Below, in pieces: positions 38,232 through 49,616 of a stretch of 64,000 bases of DNA. Below the pieces are notes generated by a model. That model was not told where the DNA came from. It did not search any database and saw only the letters and a list, made by a program, of their open reading frames with translations. Origin of the DNA: Plecoglossus altivelis (Eukaryota; Chordata; Actinopteri; Osmeriformes; Plecoglossidae); NCBI GenBank assembly GCA_036571765.1, contig BROE01000001.1, positions 11,114,288-11,178,287 on the forward strand, given 5' to 3'. A program made the position numbers and the translations under genes. The stretch's first letter is position 1. Each line of letters begins with the position of its first letter.

Positions 38232-41200
38232 CTAGAGCCCCTTGCCCACCGCCGGCCAGCTGACAGAGACGTGATAAGGCTTCAGTTCCTCTTCTGACAC
38301 AAAGTCCGGGGCGTGGCTCATGAGGTCGTGACCTCGGAAGGACTTGGGGAAGGCGATCACGTCCCTGATGCTGGGCGCTCCCACCATGACAGACACCAGG
38401 CGATCCAGTCCTGGAGGAAGCAGGAAACAGGAAGTATTAAAAAAACGACAGCGTAGATGAGTGTTGCATCGCAGCGACGTTAATTGTATCTTTTTTGTTT
38501 TCCTCTCAGAAGAGCCCAAACGTTTTTCAAGCATTGTTCGGTCGATTCAATCCGAAGGTGATGCGCTGGCTCACCCAAAGCTATCCCACCATGAGGGGGC
38601 GCTCCAGAGTCCAGGGCCTCCAGCAGGTGAGAGAGGAGAGACGGATCCTCCTGAGAACACAAACCCGCCATCGATCAGAACCGACTGTTTCCTGGCACAG
38701 TGTACGGTTTGATATTAGAACTACTATACTTAGTACTGTCGCTAAAGGCCCAGAGCTTCGCATTCATAAAAACCCTTTGGTCCGCTGTCTATTTCCGAGA
38801 ACACAATACATGATTATGTTAGACTCTTGGAAGCCCTCGGGCATGTGAGGAGACCCTGGAGCAGAGAGACTCTGGGGGGGGGGTTGCAGCACGTGTAGTT
38901 CAGGGACTCAGGGATGGAAGATCTCTATTAGTAGCTCCTCTGACAGGCTGAAATTGCTGCTCTAATGGCAGCTGTGTGTGTGTGCTCCCCGACCAGTCAG
39001 CCTGTAGCCTCGGGTCAAACAACTGCCCGCACATCCATCACAGGCTTGGGTATTTAAGGTGCGTTTTATGTACTCCGGAGATTGGACCACTGGGACAGTT
39101 CACGTCCTTTTGCTGTTCAGGGTAAATCAAGTGTAAACTGACACACATACTAGGGAAGCATGGCTAACAGTGTCATCTGACAAACAGGAAATCAAACCTA
39201 AAGGATGATCTGACAGACGGGAAGTCGGACCTGAGGGATGTTCTGACAGACAGGAAGTCAGACCTGAGGGATGTTCTGACAGGCAGGAAGTCTTACCTGA
39301 AGGATGTTCTGGAGGACGTACTGTTGCAGGGAGGCTTGGTGGATCCGGATGGAGCCTCCGCCGATCTCAGAACCGTTCAGAACCAGGTCGTAGTGCTGTC
39401 CACGGACCTGACAACAGGAAAAGGGATATTTAGTTTCTCTGTTTGGATCCACCTTAAGGATTCGATTACACTGATAAGACATGATGGTACTAATAACTGC
39501 TAAATAAATCATCTTTTTCTTCAAAGGATGTTGTTCTGACTGCCGGCAAGTTCCAAAGCAACACTCAAAAACAACAAGCATGCCAGTGCTGTGTGTGTTG
39601 CATCAGTGTTTCAGCAGAGAAAGAGCACAGAAAGGCAGCCTCAATCAGTTCTGAAAGCAGATTCACTTCTCCCTATAGGGACTGAGCTGTCTTGCATAGG
39701 CCCTGGCCAGGAAGCAGGCAGTGGGCCTGTCTGGCAGGGAGCCACCCCCTAACCTTGTGTGGAGAGGAGTAGAGGAGGTGGGCGTCTTCGGGGACGGGCG
39801 CCGTGAAGGGGTGGTGGGCGGCCTCCAGCTGGCCTGGATCTTCCTCCTTGGGCAGGAACAGCGGGAAATCCACCACCCACAGGAAGTGGTAGGCTGAGGG
39901 GTGCCGCAGCACCACACCCTGACCTTCCAGCTGGTCAGCACACTGCAGTCTGAGCTTCCCTAGCAGGGGTCTCTGCGGGAGGGGAGAGGAACCAGGAAAC
40001 AGATCGGTACGGTGAACACACTCAGAAGGTATAACGGCGAAAGGGGAGGTCATTATTTGCAGCGTTAATAAGGTGTGACGTGCTTTACCAGCCAGTAATC
40101 TAAAGTGAAGTCAAAGCTGTTGTGTCAGCTTCAGAAACAACATTGTTTTAATGTCCCTCCACATAAGTTCCAACACAATAGTTTTTGTACTGGAGACTGA
40201 CTGATAGAAGAGCGGACTGTAGGTTGTTTTCCTAATTCTTGAACCTGGGTGCTGGTTCCTCCCAGCCAGGGAGAAATCAATTCCTCCCTCTCTCTCGGAA
40301 CATAAGGTCTGTATTGATTGAACACTCGAATCAAAGCAGCTGCCAGTCTTCGGGTTTTGTGATGGAAACACTTAACACGTCAAGATGGATTGGATTTCAA
40401 GCAGGCGCTATCCTCAAAGATATTCCTGAATGTAAAACACTTCACAAACAGAACTACTAGCTACTCAGCGCAGAGTAAATAACACTTAGGAGTGCCAAGT
40501 CAACACAGTAAAAAGCAACCAGCAGGTTCTGGTAGGATTCCACAAGGGCTTAGACGGTTACCAGATCTGAAGACGTCATAGTGATAATACTTCAGTGAAC
40601 CGGCTGTACTCAATGATACTTGTCTGACAAAACGGAACCAAAGGGCAACCAACACTTTCTAAATACTAGGATACCCAATCTCACCTCACTGTCCAGCCAG
40701 GCACATGCTATGCTAAACATTGACCAAGGAGTGCTTGGCGTCTGGTCTGGTGGTGAGGAGCCAGGGAGGGGTGGGGGGGTGGTGGTGGTGTGTGAGTGTG
40801 ACCCACCACAGTGTCCAGAGGGCCAGCAGAGAGGAGGAGCAGGTCCCCTGGCCGGGCCTGAGCTGTCTGCAGCAGCTGCTCCCTGGCTGAGCCACACAGT
40901 AGTCTGCTGAGGGGAGACTTCAACGTGCCATCTGCCTTCACTGACAGCACGCTCACGTCCTGGGAGAGGAGAGGTAGCGAGAACAAACGCATCCATCCAT
41001 CCACCCGCACACGCACACACACACCAGAAGACACAATGAACAAACAGACAAAAGCACGTACATAGAAAAACACACGCAGAAGGAGAAGAACATAAAACAT
41101 TTAGGCAACCAAAGGATGCATGCACGCACTCGCACACACCAAGATCACAACTCACTTTGTATTCATGTGAAGCTCTTTAGCCTGAGGCAGTCGTGAGCAG

Positions 41201-44200
41201 CCTTGAATTCCTACCAACCTCTTATCTCTCTATATAAATTACTAAATCCAATCAATCATTAGTTATAATACAGCACACAAATTAGGAATGCATTTTCTAA
41301 TCATCTGGCTCTGCAAAGGGAGAGCATGGAAGAAGGTCTACCATCTGAACCAGTGGGGTCTGATCCTGCCTCGAGCAAAATATGGTATCTACGACGTTTA
41401 GCTGTTTCATCACAATCATCTTGAGTCATTGATCATGCTGAGAATGAATATTTCACAGCAGCTGTCTGTTTCCTTTAGTAAGGCATGTCATGAGGGTTAG
41501 CGGGTGAGTTCCCCAAGGCAGACTCTACCTGACTGAACTGGGCCTTGGCTGTGTGCTTGAGGGATTCCAAATCCTTCCCCTTTAGAAGTGACTGTGAAGA
41601 GACAATGAAACACAGCAGTGCGCCAATTTGAATCCAACCCGCCGACATCTAGGAGATGTTTGTATCCTTGTCTCGGTAAAACTAAAAACCTTGACAAACT
41701 ATTTGCAGCCCCCCGGCAAAGGAAGCCACAATATTCATAGTGTCAAATTCTTGGATTGGATCCTATAAAGCAACTTAAACAAAACGGCATGCTAAATCTG
41801 TGTGTGTGTGTGTGTGGGGGGGGGGTTCAGGTGTGTGTTTTTCTAGGCTGGACTCACTGCTCCGCCTGGGACACAGATGGCCTGGATGCAGCCTTGTGGT
41901 TGGTTGAGAGCAGCTTTGAGGAAATGAATGTCTGTGTGCCAGAACACCTGGCTCACGTCCACCAGCTGTACAGAGCGATACACACAGGGCTTCAAAAAGT
42001 CAAGGCAAAACAGAAACATTTCCCTTCTGGATGTCCCTTCAAGTCCTGCATTGAAACCCGCAATCACGCACCCAAACAAACATACACACACACAAACATA
42101 AACACACACAAGCATACACACAAACACACAGTAATGAGCGGACCTTCATGTCAAAGCGTGTGTCTGGCTTGTCCACACCGTAGTCTCTCATGGCCTCCTC
42201 GTAGGTGATGGAGGGGAAGGGAACCTTGACAGGACCTTTCTCCTCAGGCCAGGAGTGCTGCAGCAGCCCCTCAATCAGTGTCCGGACGCCTGCCTGATCC
42301 ACGAAAGACATCTCTATGTCGACCTAGAAAGGCAGAGGAGAGGAGAGGAAACCGGAGTGAAACGACAGGAGCCTCTGCAGCGATGAGGGCAGTGCATGCC
42401 GTTTGAAAGCAGAGTGGGTGGGTGTGTTCAACCCGGCAAACGCTTTCAACTGAAAGAGACGTGTGGGTGTTAGACTGGGCTAGACTCCATTAAAAACAGC
42501 GCAGCACACGGTTCATCTGCAACCGCCAAACTCTCTCTGTCTGGCCTTGGAAGTCAGCTCCTGGTGTCTCTCTTCACACAGCTAATCACCACATTACCTG
42601 GGTGAATTCCGGCTGTCTGTCTGGCTTGGAGCCTTCATCTCGGTAGCAACGAGCAAGTTGAAAGTACCTGCAAGATAAGAAACATTCACATGAGAGGACT
42701 GTGGAATGCCAATTTCACATCACAGGGTGGCGTGAACGGAGCGCCAGCGCCTGGCGTGGATTCCATCCACTTCGGTCCACCTTCTCAGAGTCACACAGCT
42801 ATAATGCTTCCAGCAGAACAAGACCGGATTACCAGCGGAAGCTATAGATCTTTATGTGCAGGACTCGGAGCGTTAACGACAGACATGCCTCGAGTATAAC
42901 TTTACTAAAGGATCCGCTGAACTGATAATCAACATACACTTCACTTAACTAACCAATGACAGAACTCAACGCTTTTCTGAACGTTTCCCTTGTGAATCTT
43001 CTAGAGGGGACCTTCAAAATGCTGGGCTGTTTTGAAAGAGACTGATGGAGCGAACCTGTCAAATCCAGCCACCATGAGGAGCTGTTTAAACTGCTGAGGA
43101 CTCTGGGGGAGCGAGTAGAACCGGCCAGGCTCTCTTGAAGGAACTACAAACTCCTTAGCACCCTGGGAAAGAATAAAGTTGGAGAGATAAAATCATCCTG
43201 TCTATCTGGGACACTTCTATGTAAGGGTATATAAGCGTGGAATGCATGTCAGTACAGCCATAAACAACTATGTGTTGATTTAATCGTCGGGGCTTGAATT
43301 CATAGGGATGGAATTCCACAGGATGGCTATGTTTCATAGAACGGTCCTACTTACTCCTGGAGTTCTCTTGAAGAGGGTAGGAGTCTCCAAATCCACAAAT
43401 CCTAAAAAAAATATATTAAAAAAACGACCACATATTGAATACTTTGTCCATTTCTGATCTTGTTCTTTTCTCTTTGTTTCAGACTGCAGCTTTTTAAGTT
43501 GTAGATTATGTACTAAGCATAGGGGGAGAAACAAATGTAATGAACAGCTGTATTAAACATTTGACAAAGATCATAGGAACGACAACAACATAGGAATAAC
43601 ACACAAGTACACCGCTAAAGTCAACCCTGAAGAAGAACTGGAGGCTACTTGGTAGGAAAGCAGGCGTAGTTGATAAGAGTTGAGTCCGATGCCTCAACGC
43701 ACCGTGCATATTACAGAGGTACTCTCTCATCTTCATCACCAGCTGGGACCTCATTCTCAGATTGTTCTGCATCTGAGAAGAGCGCAGATCCAGGTACCGA
43801 TACTGCATCCTCAGGGACTCGGACTTCTGGGAAGGAGAAGGAGATGTGCTTTGATGTCAGGCTAAGTTAGCGACTTGTCTCGTCACTCAGAAGTCGGATG
43901 GGGGTTGGTGCTCACCTTCACAAAATCTTTGATTTCAAAAGGGAGTTTCCGGCAGGTATTCAGAACCTCCACACTCTCAGCACAGACCTCAATCTCTCCT
44001 GTGGGCATTTTCTAGAGAACACACAAAACACGCAAACACAGACGTTGAAATTAGACAGTGTCCACTCATCCCAGAAGCGATGAAAAAGACTTTGGCGATG
44101 GTGCTACGAGGGGAAATGTTACTGTACCATGTACATATCATTTAAGAAGACCATCTCGATGGCCATGTTGAGATGTGTCCCTGTGAGCCCCAGGATTGCT

Positions 44201-44997
44201 GGCCTCGTGTCTAATCCCAATTAAACTGACCTTGTTCTCCTGCCCTTCCGGCCGAAGCCTGACTGTGCCCTTCACTTTGATGACTGACTCAACTGTCAGA
44301 TCACACAGAACTTTCTTCAGATGACTTTCGGACTACATCAAGGGACCGAAAATAGAAAAAGACATTGTCGGGAAAATAAGATTAAGTCAGTGTGACAAAG
44401 TTCTCGATGGTGTTTCAGGGATAACTTCATGGTATTTGTCAACCGTAACCTACCTTGTCTTGAGGGATGAGAATTTGTGTCAGACCGCCAAAATCTCTCA
44501 TGAGTACAAACAAGTCTTGTCTGGTGGAAAAGAATAGGCACAGTGTGAGCACAATCCTAATTATATCACAAATTCTCAGATGGACTAAACGATGACCACC
44601 CAACCTGATGTACTGCACCCAACCGCATAAAGTGACCTCCTCGCCCACGTGAACGGATCTCAACTCTCCACAAGTGTGGCTCCTAAAAGACAGGCTGCTG
44701 GAACCTAGAGAGCCATATGAAAGTTGAATAAGGACAGGAATGACGTTCGCTGAACTGTTTTGACAGTCACATTAAAACGAAACACGGGTTGACACATAAT
44801 GTAAAATTACCTGCGGTGCTGCACGCGAAGTTTCTGTTTGTATTGAGTGTACATCTCATTCGGGGGATGTTTGATTTGGTCAGATGTCCTTGGCTCACAG
44901 TTGGAAGAGCGGTGCTTTGCCAAAAGGAATATGCCCTGCTGTCTCGTCTCAGCGCGTAGAGAACCCTTTGCACCAATAGCCTGCTTTTATTAGCCAT
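38232..44997 (-). CDS. dars2: Mitochondrial aspartyl-tRNA synthetase (17 coding exons)
   Basis: DARS2 charges mitochondrial tRNA-Asp with aspartate in the matrix. Exons, in transcript order: 44811-44997, 44605-44704, 44454-44520, 44231-44332, 43916-44011, 43703-43826, 43355-43401, 43056-43162, 42598-42667, 42144-42323, 41858-41965, 41529-41591, 40807-40959, 39754-39972, 39297-39407, 38575-38650, 38232-38410. They join in frame to 1,989 nt (662 aa plus stop); human DARS2 has 645 aa and 17 exons. All introns are GT-AG. Residues 1 to about 60 form a basic, Ser/Arg-rich mitochondrial presequence. An OB-fold follows (VTLCGWVQY, LFVLMRDFGG). Class II motif 1 is near ETPTLFKRTPGG, motif 2 is ARCYRDEGSKPDRQPEFTQ, and motif 3 is GGIALGLDRL. 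The start ATG at 44,997 has A at -3 and G at +4. Only exon 15 is odd: its donor is repeated in tandem (see findings). The gene is divergent from cenpl. Confidence 0.97.
38589..38603 (+). promoter_or_regulatory. CTCF-like motif inside dars2 exon 16
   Basis: CCATGAGGGGGCGCT on the plus strand matches the AGGGGGCGCT core of the vertebrate CTCF motif, with differences at two less constrained bases. It overlaps the codons for the Gly-Ala-Pro-Pro-His-Gly segment just before motif 3, so coding constraint alone may explain it. Confidence 0.35.
39165..39310 (-). repeat. 33-bp minisatellite copying the dars2 exon 15 donor
   Basis: The exon 15 end plus the start of intron 15 is repeated at exactly 33-base steps. 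Donor-like junctions fall at 39,297 (used), 39,264, 39,231 and 39,198, reading CAG|gtaaga, CAG|gtctga, CAG|gtccga and TAG|gtttga on the minus strand. Each copy carries an exon-like CAGAACATCC(C/T)(T/C)CAG block and an intron-like GACTTCCTGCCTGT-type block. Confidence 0.85.
41787..41826. repeat. (TG)n plus poly-G in dars2 intron 11
   Basis: TG units ending in ten or more G bases, about 35 bases past the exon 11 donor. A similar TG/poly-G composite occurs at 4,407. Confidence 0.85.
42075..42130. repeat. CA-rich repeat in dars2 intron 10
   Basis: Interrupted ACACAC and AAACAC units immediately downstream of the exon 10 donor. Confidence 0.75.
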
Positions 44998-45715
44998 TTT
45001 TTCAAGATTACGTGCTGTCCTATGATGTTCCCATTCATTCAATGTCAACTAACCTTGTACCTTGTCTGAGTAAGGAGGCACAAGTGCACATGACCGGTAT
45101 ATTAAAGTCATGACATGATTATGTACATGGTTGACAGAAAAAGATAACACAAGATTCTGATGATAGATACTCATAAAGTCAAAAATCAATCCGGATAGCT
45201 AGCGACATCGAAGTTTAACTGTTCTTTCTCCATTTAGTTTGCTTCTATTCCTATGGCTAGCAAGCTAGTATGCTTATGACATGTTTTTGCTTCCGTAATA
45301 GTCAGGCAGCATCCACTGAACTTGATATACTTGGATGCATCTAAAAATCGCAACTGGCTCACAGTATGCTGTTTGGATATCAGCGATTTTGTTCTTGTTC
45401 AAATTTAGAACAAAATAATAGAGAATTGTAATCGATAGATTCCATAAGACTATTTTAAGGACATTGATTGTAAATATGAATATAATTGAATAATTTATAT
45501 AATATACGAATGGTTGTGTCACGGTAGTGAATTCATTGTATTTCAAGGTCTTATTGCATTTGAATTCACAGTGTAATTTTAGAGTTGTATGATGCGGCAA
45601 TCGACTACACAGTCTTAGACCCTCTTTCAACGGGTCTGCTGCAGTTGCATTCTGGGAAAGCGCGATGTTCAAACTCATTTTCTTTTTCAGTCTGTTGTCG
45701 TTCTCTTGAGATACT
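44998..45715. promoter_or_regulatory. Bidirectional promoter between dars2 and cenpl
   Basis: The start codons of two divergent housekeeping-type genes are separated by 718 bases, as for human DARS2 and CENPL. Close to cenpl is TGCATTCTGGGAA (45,646-45,658), a good match to the ZNF143/THAP11 promoter motif. The middle (45,380-45,560) is very AT-rich. No TATA box is obvious at a fitting place. An AT-rich 134-codon open frame on the minus strand crosses this region and is probably chance. Confidence 0.7.
45646..45658 (-). promoter_or_regulatory. ZNF143/THAP11-type motif
   Basis: On the minus strand it reads TTCCCAGAATGCA, matching the core of the known ZNF143 site (ACTACAATTCCCAGAATGC) that is common in bidirectional housekeeping promoters. 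It lies 58 bases upstream of the cenpl start codon. Confidence 0.6.
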
Positions 45716-47620
45716 ATGGAGACACGGAACAGGTAGTTTATGTATTCAAACTGTTATAAATTAGCCAATTTCACTCAATAGTGCGGGTAACTGTCGTGCC
45801 AGACGTTCTTGATATAAACTCGGGAATATGATTAACCATCATTATCAATATCATCAAAATGTTCAGGCTACAGTACTAACAGCTAGCCTAGCTAGCTTAA
45901 TCCACGTACTGAAGCAGACGTCCAGGCAATATCGACTAACAGTAATAGTATTTGACATGTCTTATAAAAGTCACGCCAACTGGTTATAACTTAAACTATT
46001 TTCTCAGCAGTATCGTAAAGACTCCACTCAACCGAGTTTTGACACATAGACGAAGCAGAAGTTACAGGCGATCATGGCGCAGCTGTGTTGAAGCAACATC
46101 GCAACTTGGTTACACTCCCGGTCAACTAACAGCTCTAAGAGTACCGACGAGCAGAAAAGCTCCGAAGTCCCGTGATATTACGGTAACTCAAATGAAGCAG
46201 CGTACTTAGAAGCTGTCCTGTCGGACATATACGCAGAGGACATTTGCGAAACATATCCCGTTAAGTAATATCAGTGTCAGTTTGTACTGATAAATGTCCT
46301 TTTTTTCTGTTCCCTTAAAGAAACTCGTTGATCCTGAACAAGTGTCCCTGCTCGTCAAAGGGGAATGGCGATTGTCCTACGTTACCCCTCTGCATTGTTT
46401 CAAATACACCCAGCTGAAGTCTTACTCCAAGCAGCTGTCTGCATTTATTGTGTCAGAGAAACAGCCAGGCCTGGCAGTGGAAGTGGTATCCGATTCCGAC
46501 TTTAAGGTCACGTTCTCGGTGGTGCTCGGGCTGGCGGAGACGGCCGAAGATGCTGAAACAATTATAATTCAAGTAAAAGTTCCACCGCACTAGAATATTT
46601 TGGAGTTTTTCCTGGAGGGTTTAGGTTCGTTGAGGGACTGGTCTATGGGCGTATGTGAAGCCCTCAGTGACATTGCTTGTAAAAAAAGATCTATACAGAG
46701 CTTTTTATTTGATATCAAGTTAGAAAGTCTAGATAGTCATTGAAACGCATGTTATTTTCCCTCCAAACTACGCAAAAGCATTTTATGCATGTTGCGTATT
46801 AGCTTGCTAAATTGCTAGTTGAATGCATTAACTGATGCTGTACCACTTTTATTTCCCAGATTCAGTCAAAACCATTATTTGCAGCTAAAGATGTACAGAA
46901 GGTATTATGGAGTGGCTGGCTGACTTGCGTCAACGGAGACCCTATCTATCTGCGCTCGCTTCCCCCGGAATTTGTGTGCCTGCCTCTGTTCTGCAGCAGA
47001 GGACCAGAGTCCCTCACTGCACTCGTCAAGTCCTGGTTTCAGAGGAACTTCAACTGTTGTTTTGGCACTCTCGGCATCAACTGTACCAACCTGCAGTGGC
47101 TGGCGTCTCTGTGGATGGGCTGCCACACTGACAACAGTATCCAGCACCTTAAACTGGTGTGGACCCTGCCCACACTGCCCCCGATGGACGTGACGTTCAC
47201 GGTGAATTCCCAGGACGCGTGGGAGCTGTGGAACAGCCTCCGACAAGACCAGGATGTCACCGACGACAGCAGCGTGGACCTTCAGGAAGTGACCCGCTTC
47301 ATGCAAGGGCTGAAAGCCCACTTCTTCAGGCACTTCCGGGTCGATCTGTCAGCAGGGAAACTTGTGCAGGTGACCACGGCGCTAGGCTCAGCTCACCACA
47401 GTGGCAAAGTCAAGGTACAGTTTGGCAAACTGACATTAATCAGTTCCACACAATATCACACGTACCTTTTGGGATTTTTGTTGCATCTTATACACACATG
47501 TATCATTTAAGATAACTCTTAATAGTGGATTTTTCTTCCTTTCAGATTGCTAACAGCAGCTACATGACGACCATCCTCATGTTACTGACAGAATGTGCTC
47601 TTCTCAAGATGCCTATCTAA
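45716..47620 (+). CDS. cenpl: Centromere protein L (5 coding exons)
   Basis: CENP-L pairs with CENP-N in the constitutive centromere-associated network that binds CENP-A chromatin at the inner kinetochore. Exons: 45716-45732, 46011-46182, 46321-46572, 46860-47414, 47546-47620. They join in frame to 1,071 nt (356 aa plus stop); human CENPL has 344 aa. Exon 1 encodes only METRN plus two bases. Recognisable blocks are TPLHCFKYTQLKSYSKQL, SAFIVSEKQPGLAVEV, KVLWSGW, and a C-terminal HFFRHFRVDLSAGKLVQV segment with Ser-Ala-His-His after it, each aligning with human CENP-L in order. The start ATG has A at -3 and G at +4. The exon 2 acceptor is CAGCAG, a NAGNAG site, so one Ser may be optional. The basic N-terminal region encoded by exon 2 is the least conserved part. 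The gene is divergent from dars2 and convergent with klhl20. Confidence 0.95.
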
Positions 47621-47960
47621 CTGCACCGGCAACATTTGTATATTTGTACAAAATACCTGTGTAAAATGACCTTGTAAATATACTAGTATTCCATGTAAAA
47701 AGGCATATGAATTCTAGCACAACCATGTCTTTTAAAATCTTTTTAAACTGTTTTTTATACTGTTCCCATGGTTCTCAATATTGTTGGTTTACAGCGGATT
47801 GTTGCAACTTACAGCCTTCACACACTAGTCCAAGTGTCTGGTTACTTTCAAAAATCAGGTCTGATGTACAGTGAAAATGGTATCAAGAGAGAAGTCCCTC
47901 TGTACTCCTGAGTAACAGATGTGTGTTTGTTTGACATGGTTCTTTTTCGGCAAGATTATC

Positions 47961-47966
47961 AATAAA
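47961..47966 (+). other. cenpl: Polyadenylation signal of cenpl
   Basis: AATAAA about 340 bases after the cenpl stop codon, in the correct orientation, in AT-rich 3' UTR-like sequence. Confidence 0.75.
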
Positions 47967-48083
47967 GTTTGACATACAAAAGGACAAGAGAAGAGATGGG
48001 AGCATCTGTTTACTACCAGCATGAGTCATTTTCTATTGCACAGACAGATCCATGATGGTTCATATGACTAGAATGCCACACAT

Positions 48084-48089
48084 TTTAAT
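48084..48089 (-). other. klhl20: Candidate polyadenylation signal of klhl20
   Basis: TTTAAT on the plus strand reads ATTAAA on the minus strand, the commonest variant signal. I did not notice a canonical TTTATT between here and the klhl20 stop codon. If used, the klhl20 3' UTR is about 1.5 kb (48,07x-49,616) and ends about 120 bases from the cenpl signal. Confidence 0.35.
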
Positions 48090-49616
48090 CAAGGCTTACA
48101 GACAACAGAGGCCTTAAACCTTCTTCAAAACAGACATAACAGATCTACTGCCTTCATCCCCCCCCCCCTCTCATTAGTCTTAGATTTCCCAAAACTCTGA
48201 AGGGTGACACATTCATGACAGGAGTATGACATCATCCACCACTGAGTAAAAGCATAGCATATGCTTTTATATCACGTTTCAGAAAGCTGACATCAGCACG
48301 ATGATGGACACATCCATAGTAGCCTGGTTCCAGAACTCGGCTTGGTGAAAGTACGATGAAACTACTGTTTTGGCCTAGGTCTCACAGCATCGCAGCTAGT
48401 TATACAGTCCATGCAGTTCGGAAAATGGCTACATTTTTCTTCCCTTCACAGGTAAAAAGGGTGCTATCCAAGCCGGAGCACATACAGTATCTAGGTTAGT
48501 GTTTCGTTCACCAGCTTCATCTAAAATATTGACTCTGTGGCAGTGACATGGTGACAATTCTGTAACCAGGGTTTTTTTTACATAGATCGACTGACAAGTT
48601 CAAAATGCATATTACAACACGCCTTTCCGCTTGCTCGCTGTCCTTTCAGTTTACTTGCTGTCCTTTCCATTTGCTTGCTGTGCTTTCAGTCAACTGCTGT
48701 GGATGTGTTTATGCATCTCATTCGCCACAGAATTGGTAGAATGTAAATAAAGTGCAGACCGTTTTCGAAATGTGATGCCTATAACGTCAAAAGACCAGTG
48801 ATTATGTGTCAACCTGTTGCACCAAATAACCACTTTCACACTGCCTCGATGACACACCATAACATGACTGTTTTATGGTCAACTGTTCAATTGTGACATT
48901 TGTGAGAAAAAACTGCTTTTTTGGGGACCAGATTCTCTCCCCTACCTCCAGAAAAAAAAACGCAGAGCCCCAGAGAATGCTCAGCGTCATGCTCTTAAAA
49001 ACAGCAACACAAAACTAAAGAAGAAGAATATCACAGTGCATTCAATTTAGAGGAGCGTCAAACATGTTCCTCACATGACCTACTTATGAGGACCAGCACA
49101 AGTAGAGTGACTCCATCTGCTTCAAGCCCTGGGAGAGGTTGTCTTCAAGCCCTATGGAGTCTCTGCATGGAGACATCTGGTCATTGACCAGAGTTGATAG
49201 GAAGGAGATGCACCCTAACATCTTGACTGTTATTCTAAAGTGCAGAGGCACGGTGTCATCTCTGTAACATATAGAACAATGGGGGAAGTGAAATCATTGC
49301 ATTGGGGACGATAACAACAACAAAAAATATTTTAAAATCCTTCTTCACGGGTGATGGGTGGATTCCTCTGGGGATTGGCCCGGACAGTCATGTGATCTAC
49401 TGGTGGCGCAGCTACGGACCAATGGCAGAACCATTCAAAAAAAAATAAAAAAAATAAAAGTACACCGGTAGTGAAGTGAGCGAAAGCCGTTTCCTTGGCA
49501 TGCCAGCTGAGTGGCTGTGAGAGAGAAGCAGTCCCTCTCCGCTCCCTTCATGTCAGCGTGAGAAGGTCTCTTCAGGAGGGCAACAGTCACCAGGACACCG
49601 TGATCCTGGAGTTGCC
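48090..49616 (-). other. klhl20: Probable klhl20 3' UTR
   Basis: This stretch lies between the klhl20 stop codon and the candidate polyadenylation signal. It contains no exon-like open frame, and a long 3' UTR is usual for KLHL20. It has A-runs at 49,437-49,460 and a repeated TTTGCTTGCTGTCCTTTC-type segment near 48,630-48,690. Confidence 0.5.

Noticed and set aside
44998..45048. Upstream extension of the dars2 frame to 45,048
   Set aside because: The extra codons begin at TTG, not ATG; the ATG at 44,997 has a strong Kozak context and gives a normal presequence.
45274..45678. 134-codon minus-strand open frame between dars2 and cenpl
   Set aside because: Very AT-rich (Ile/Tyr/Phe/Asn-heavy), no similarity to any family, and it overlaps the bidirectional promoter; most likely a chance frame.
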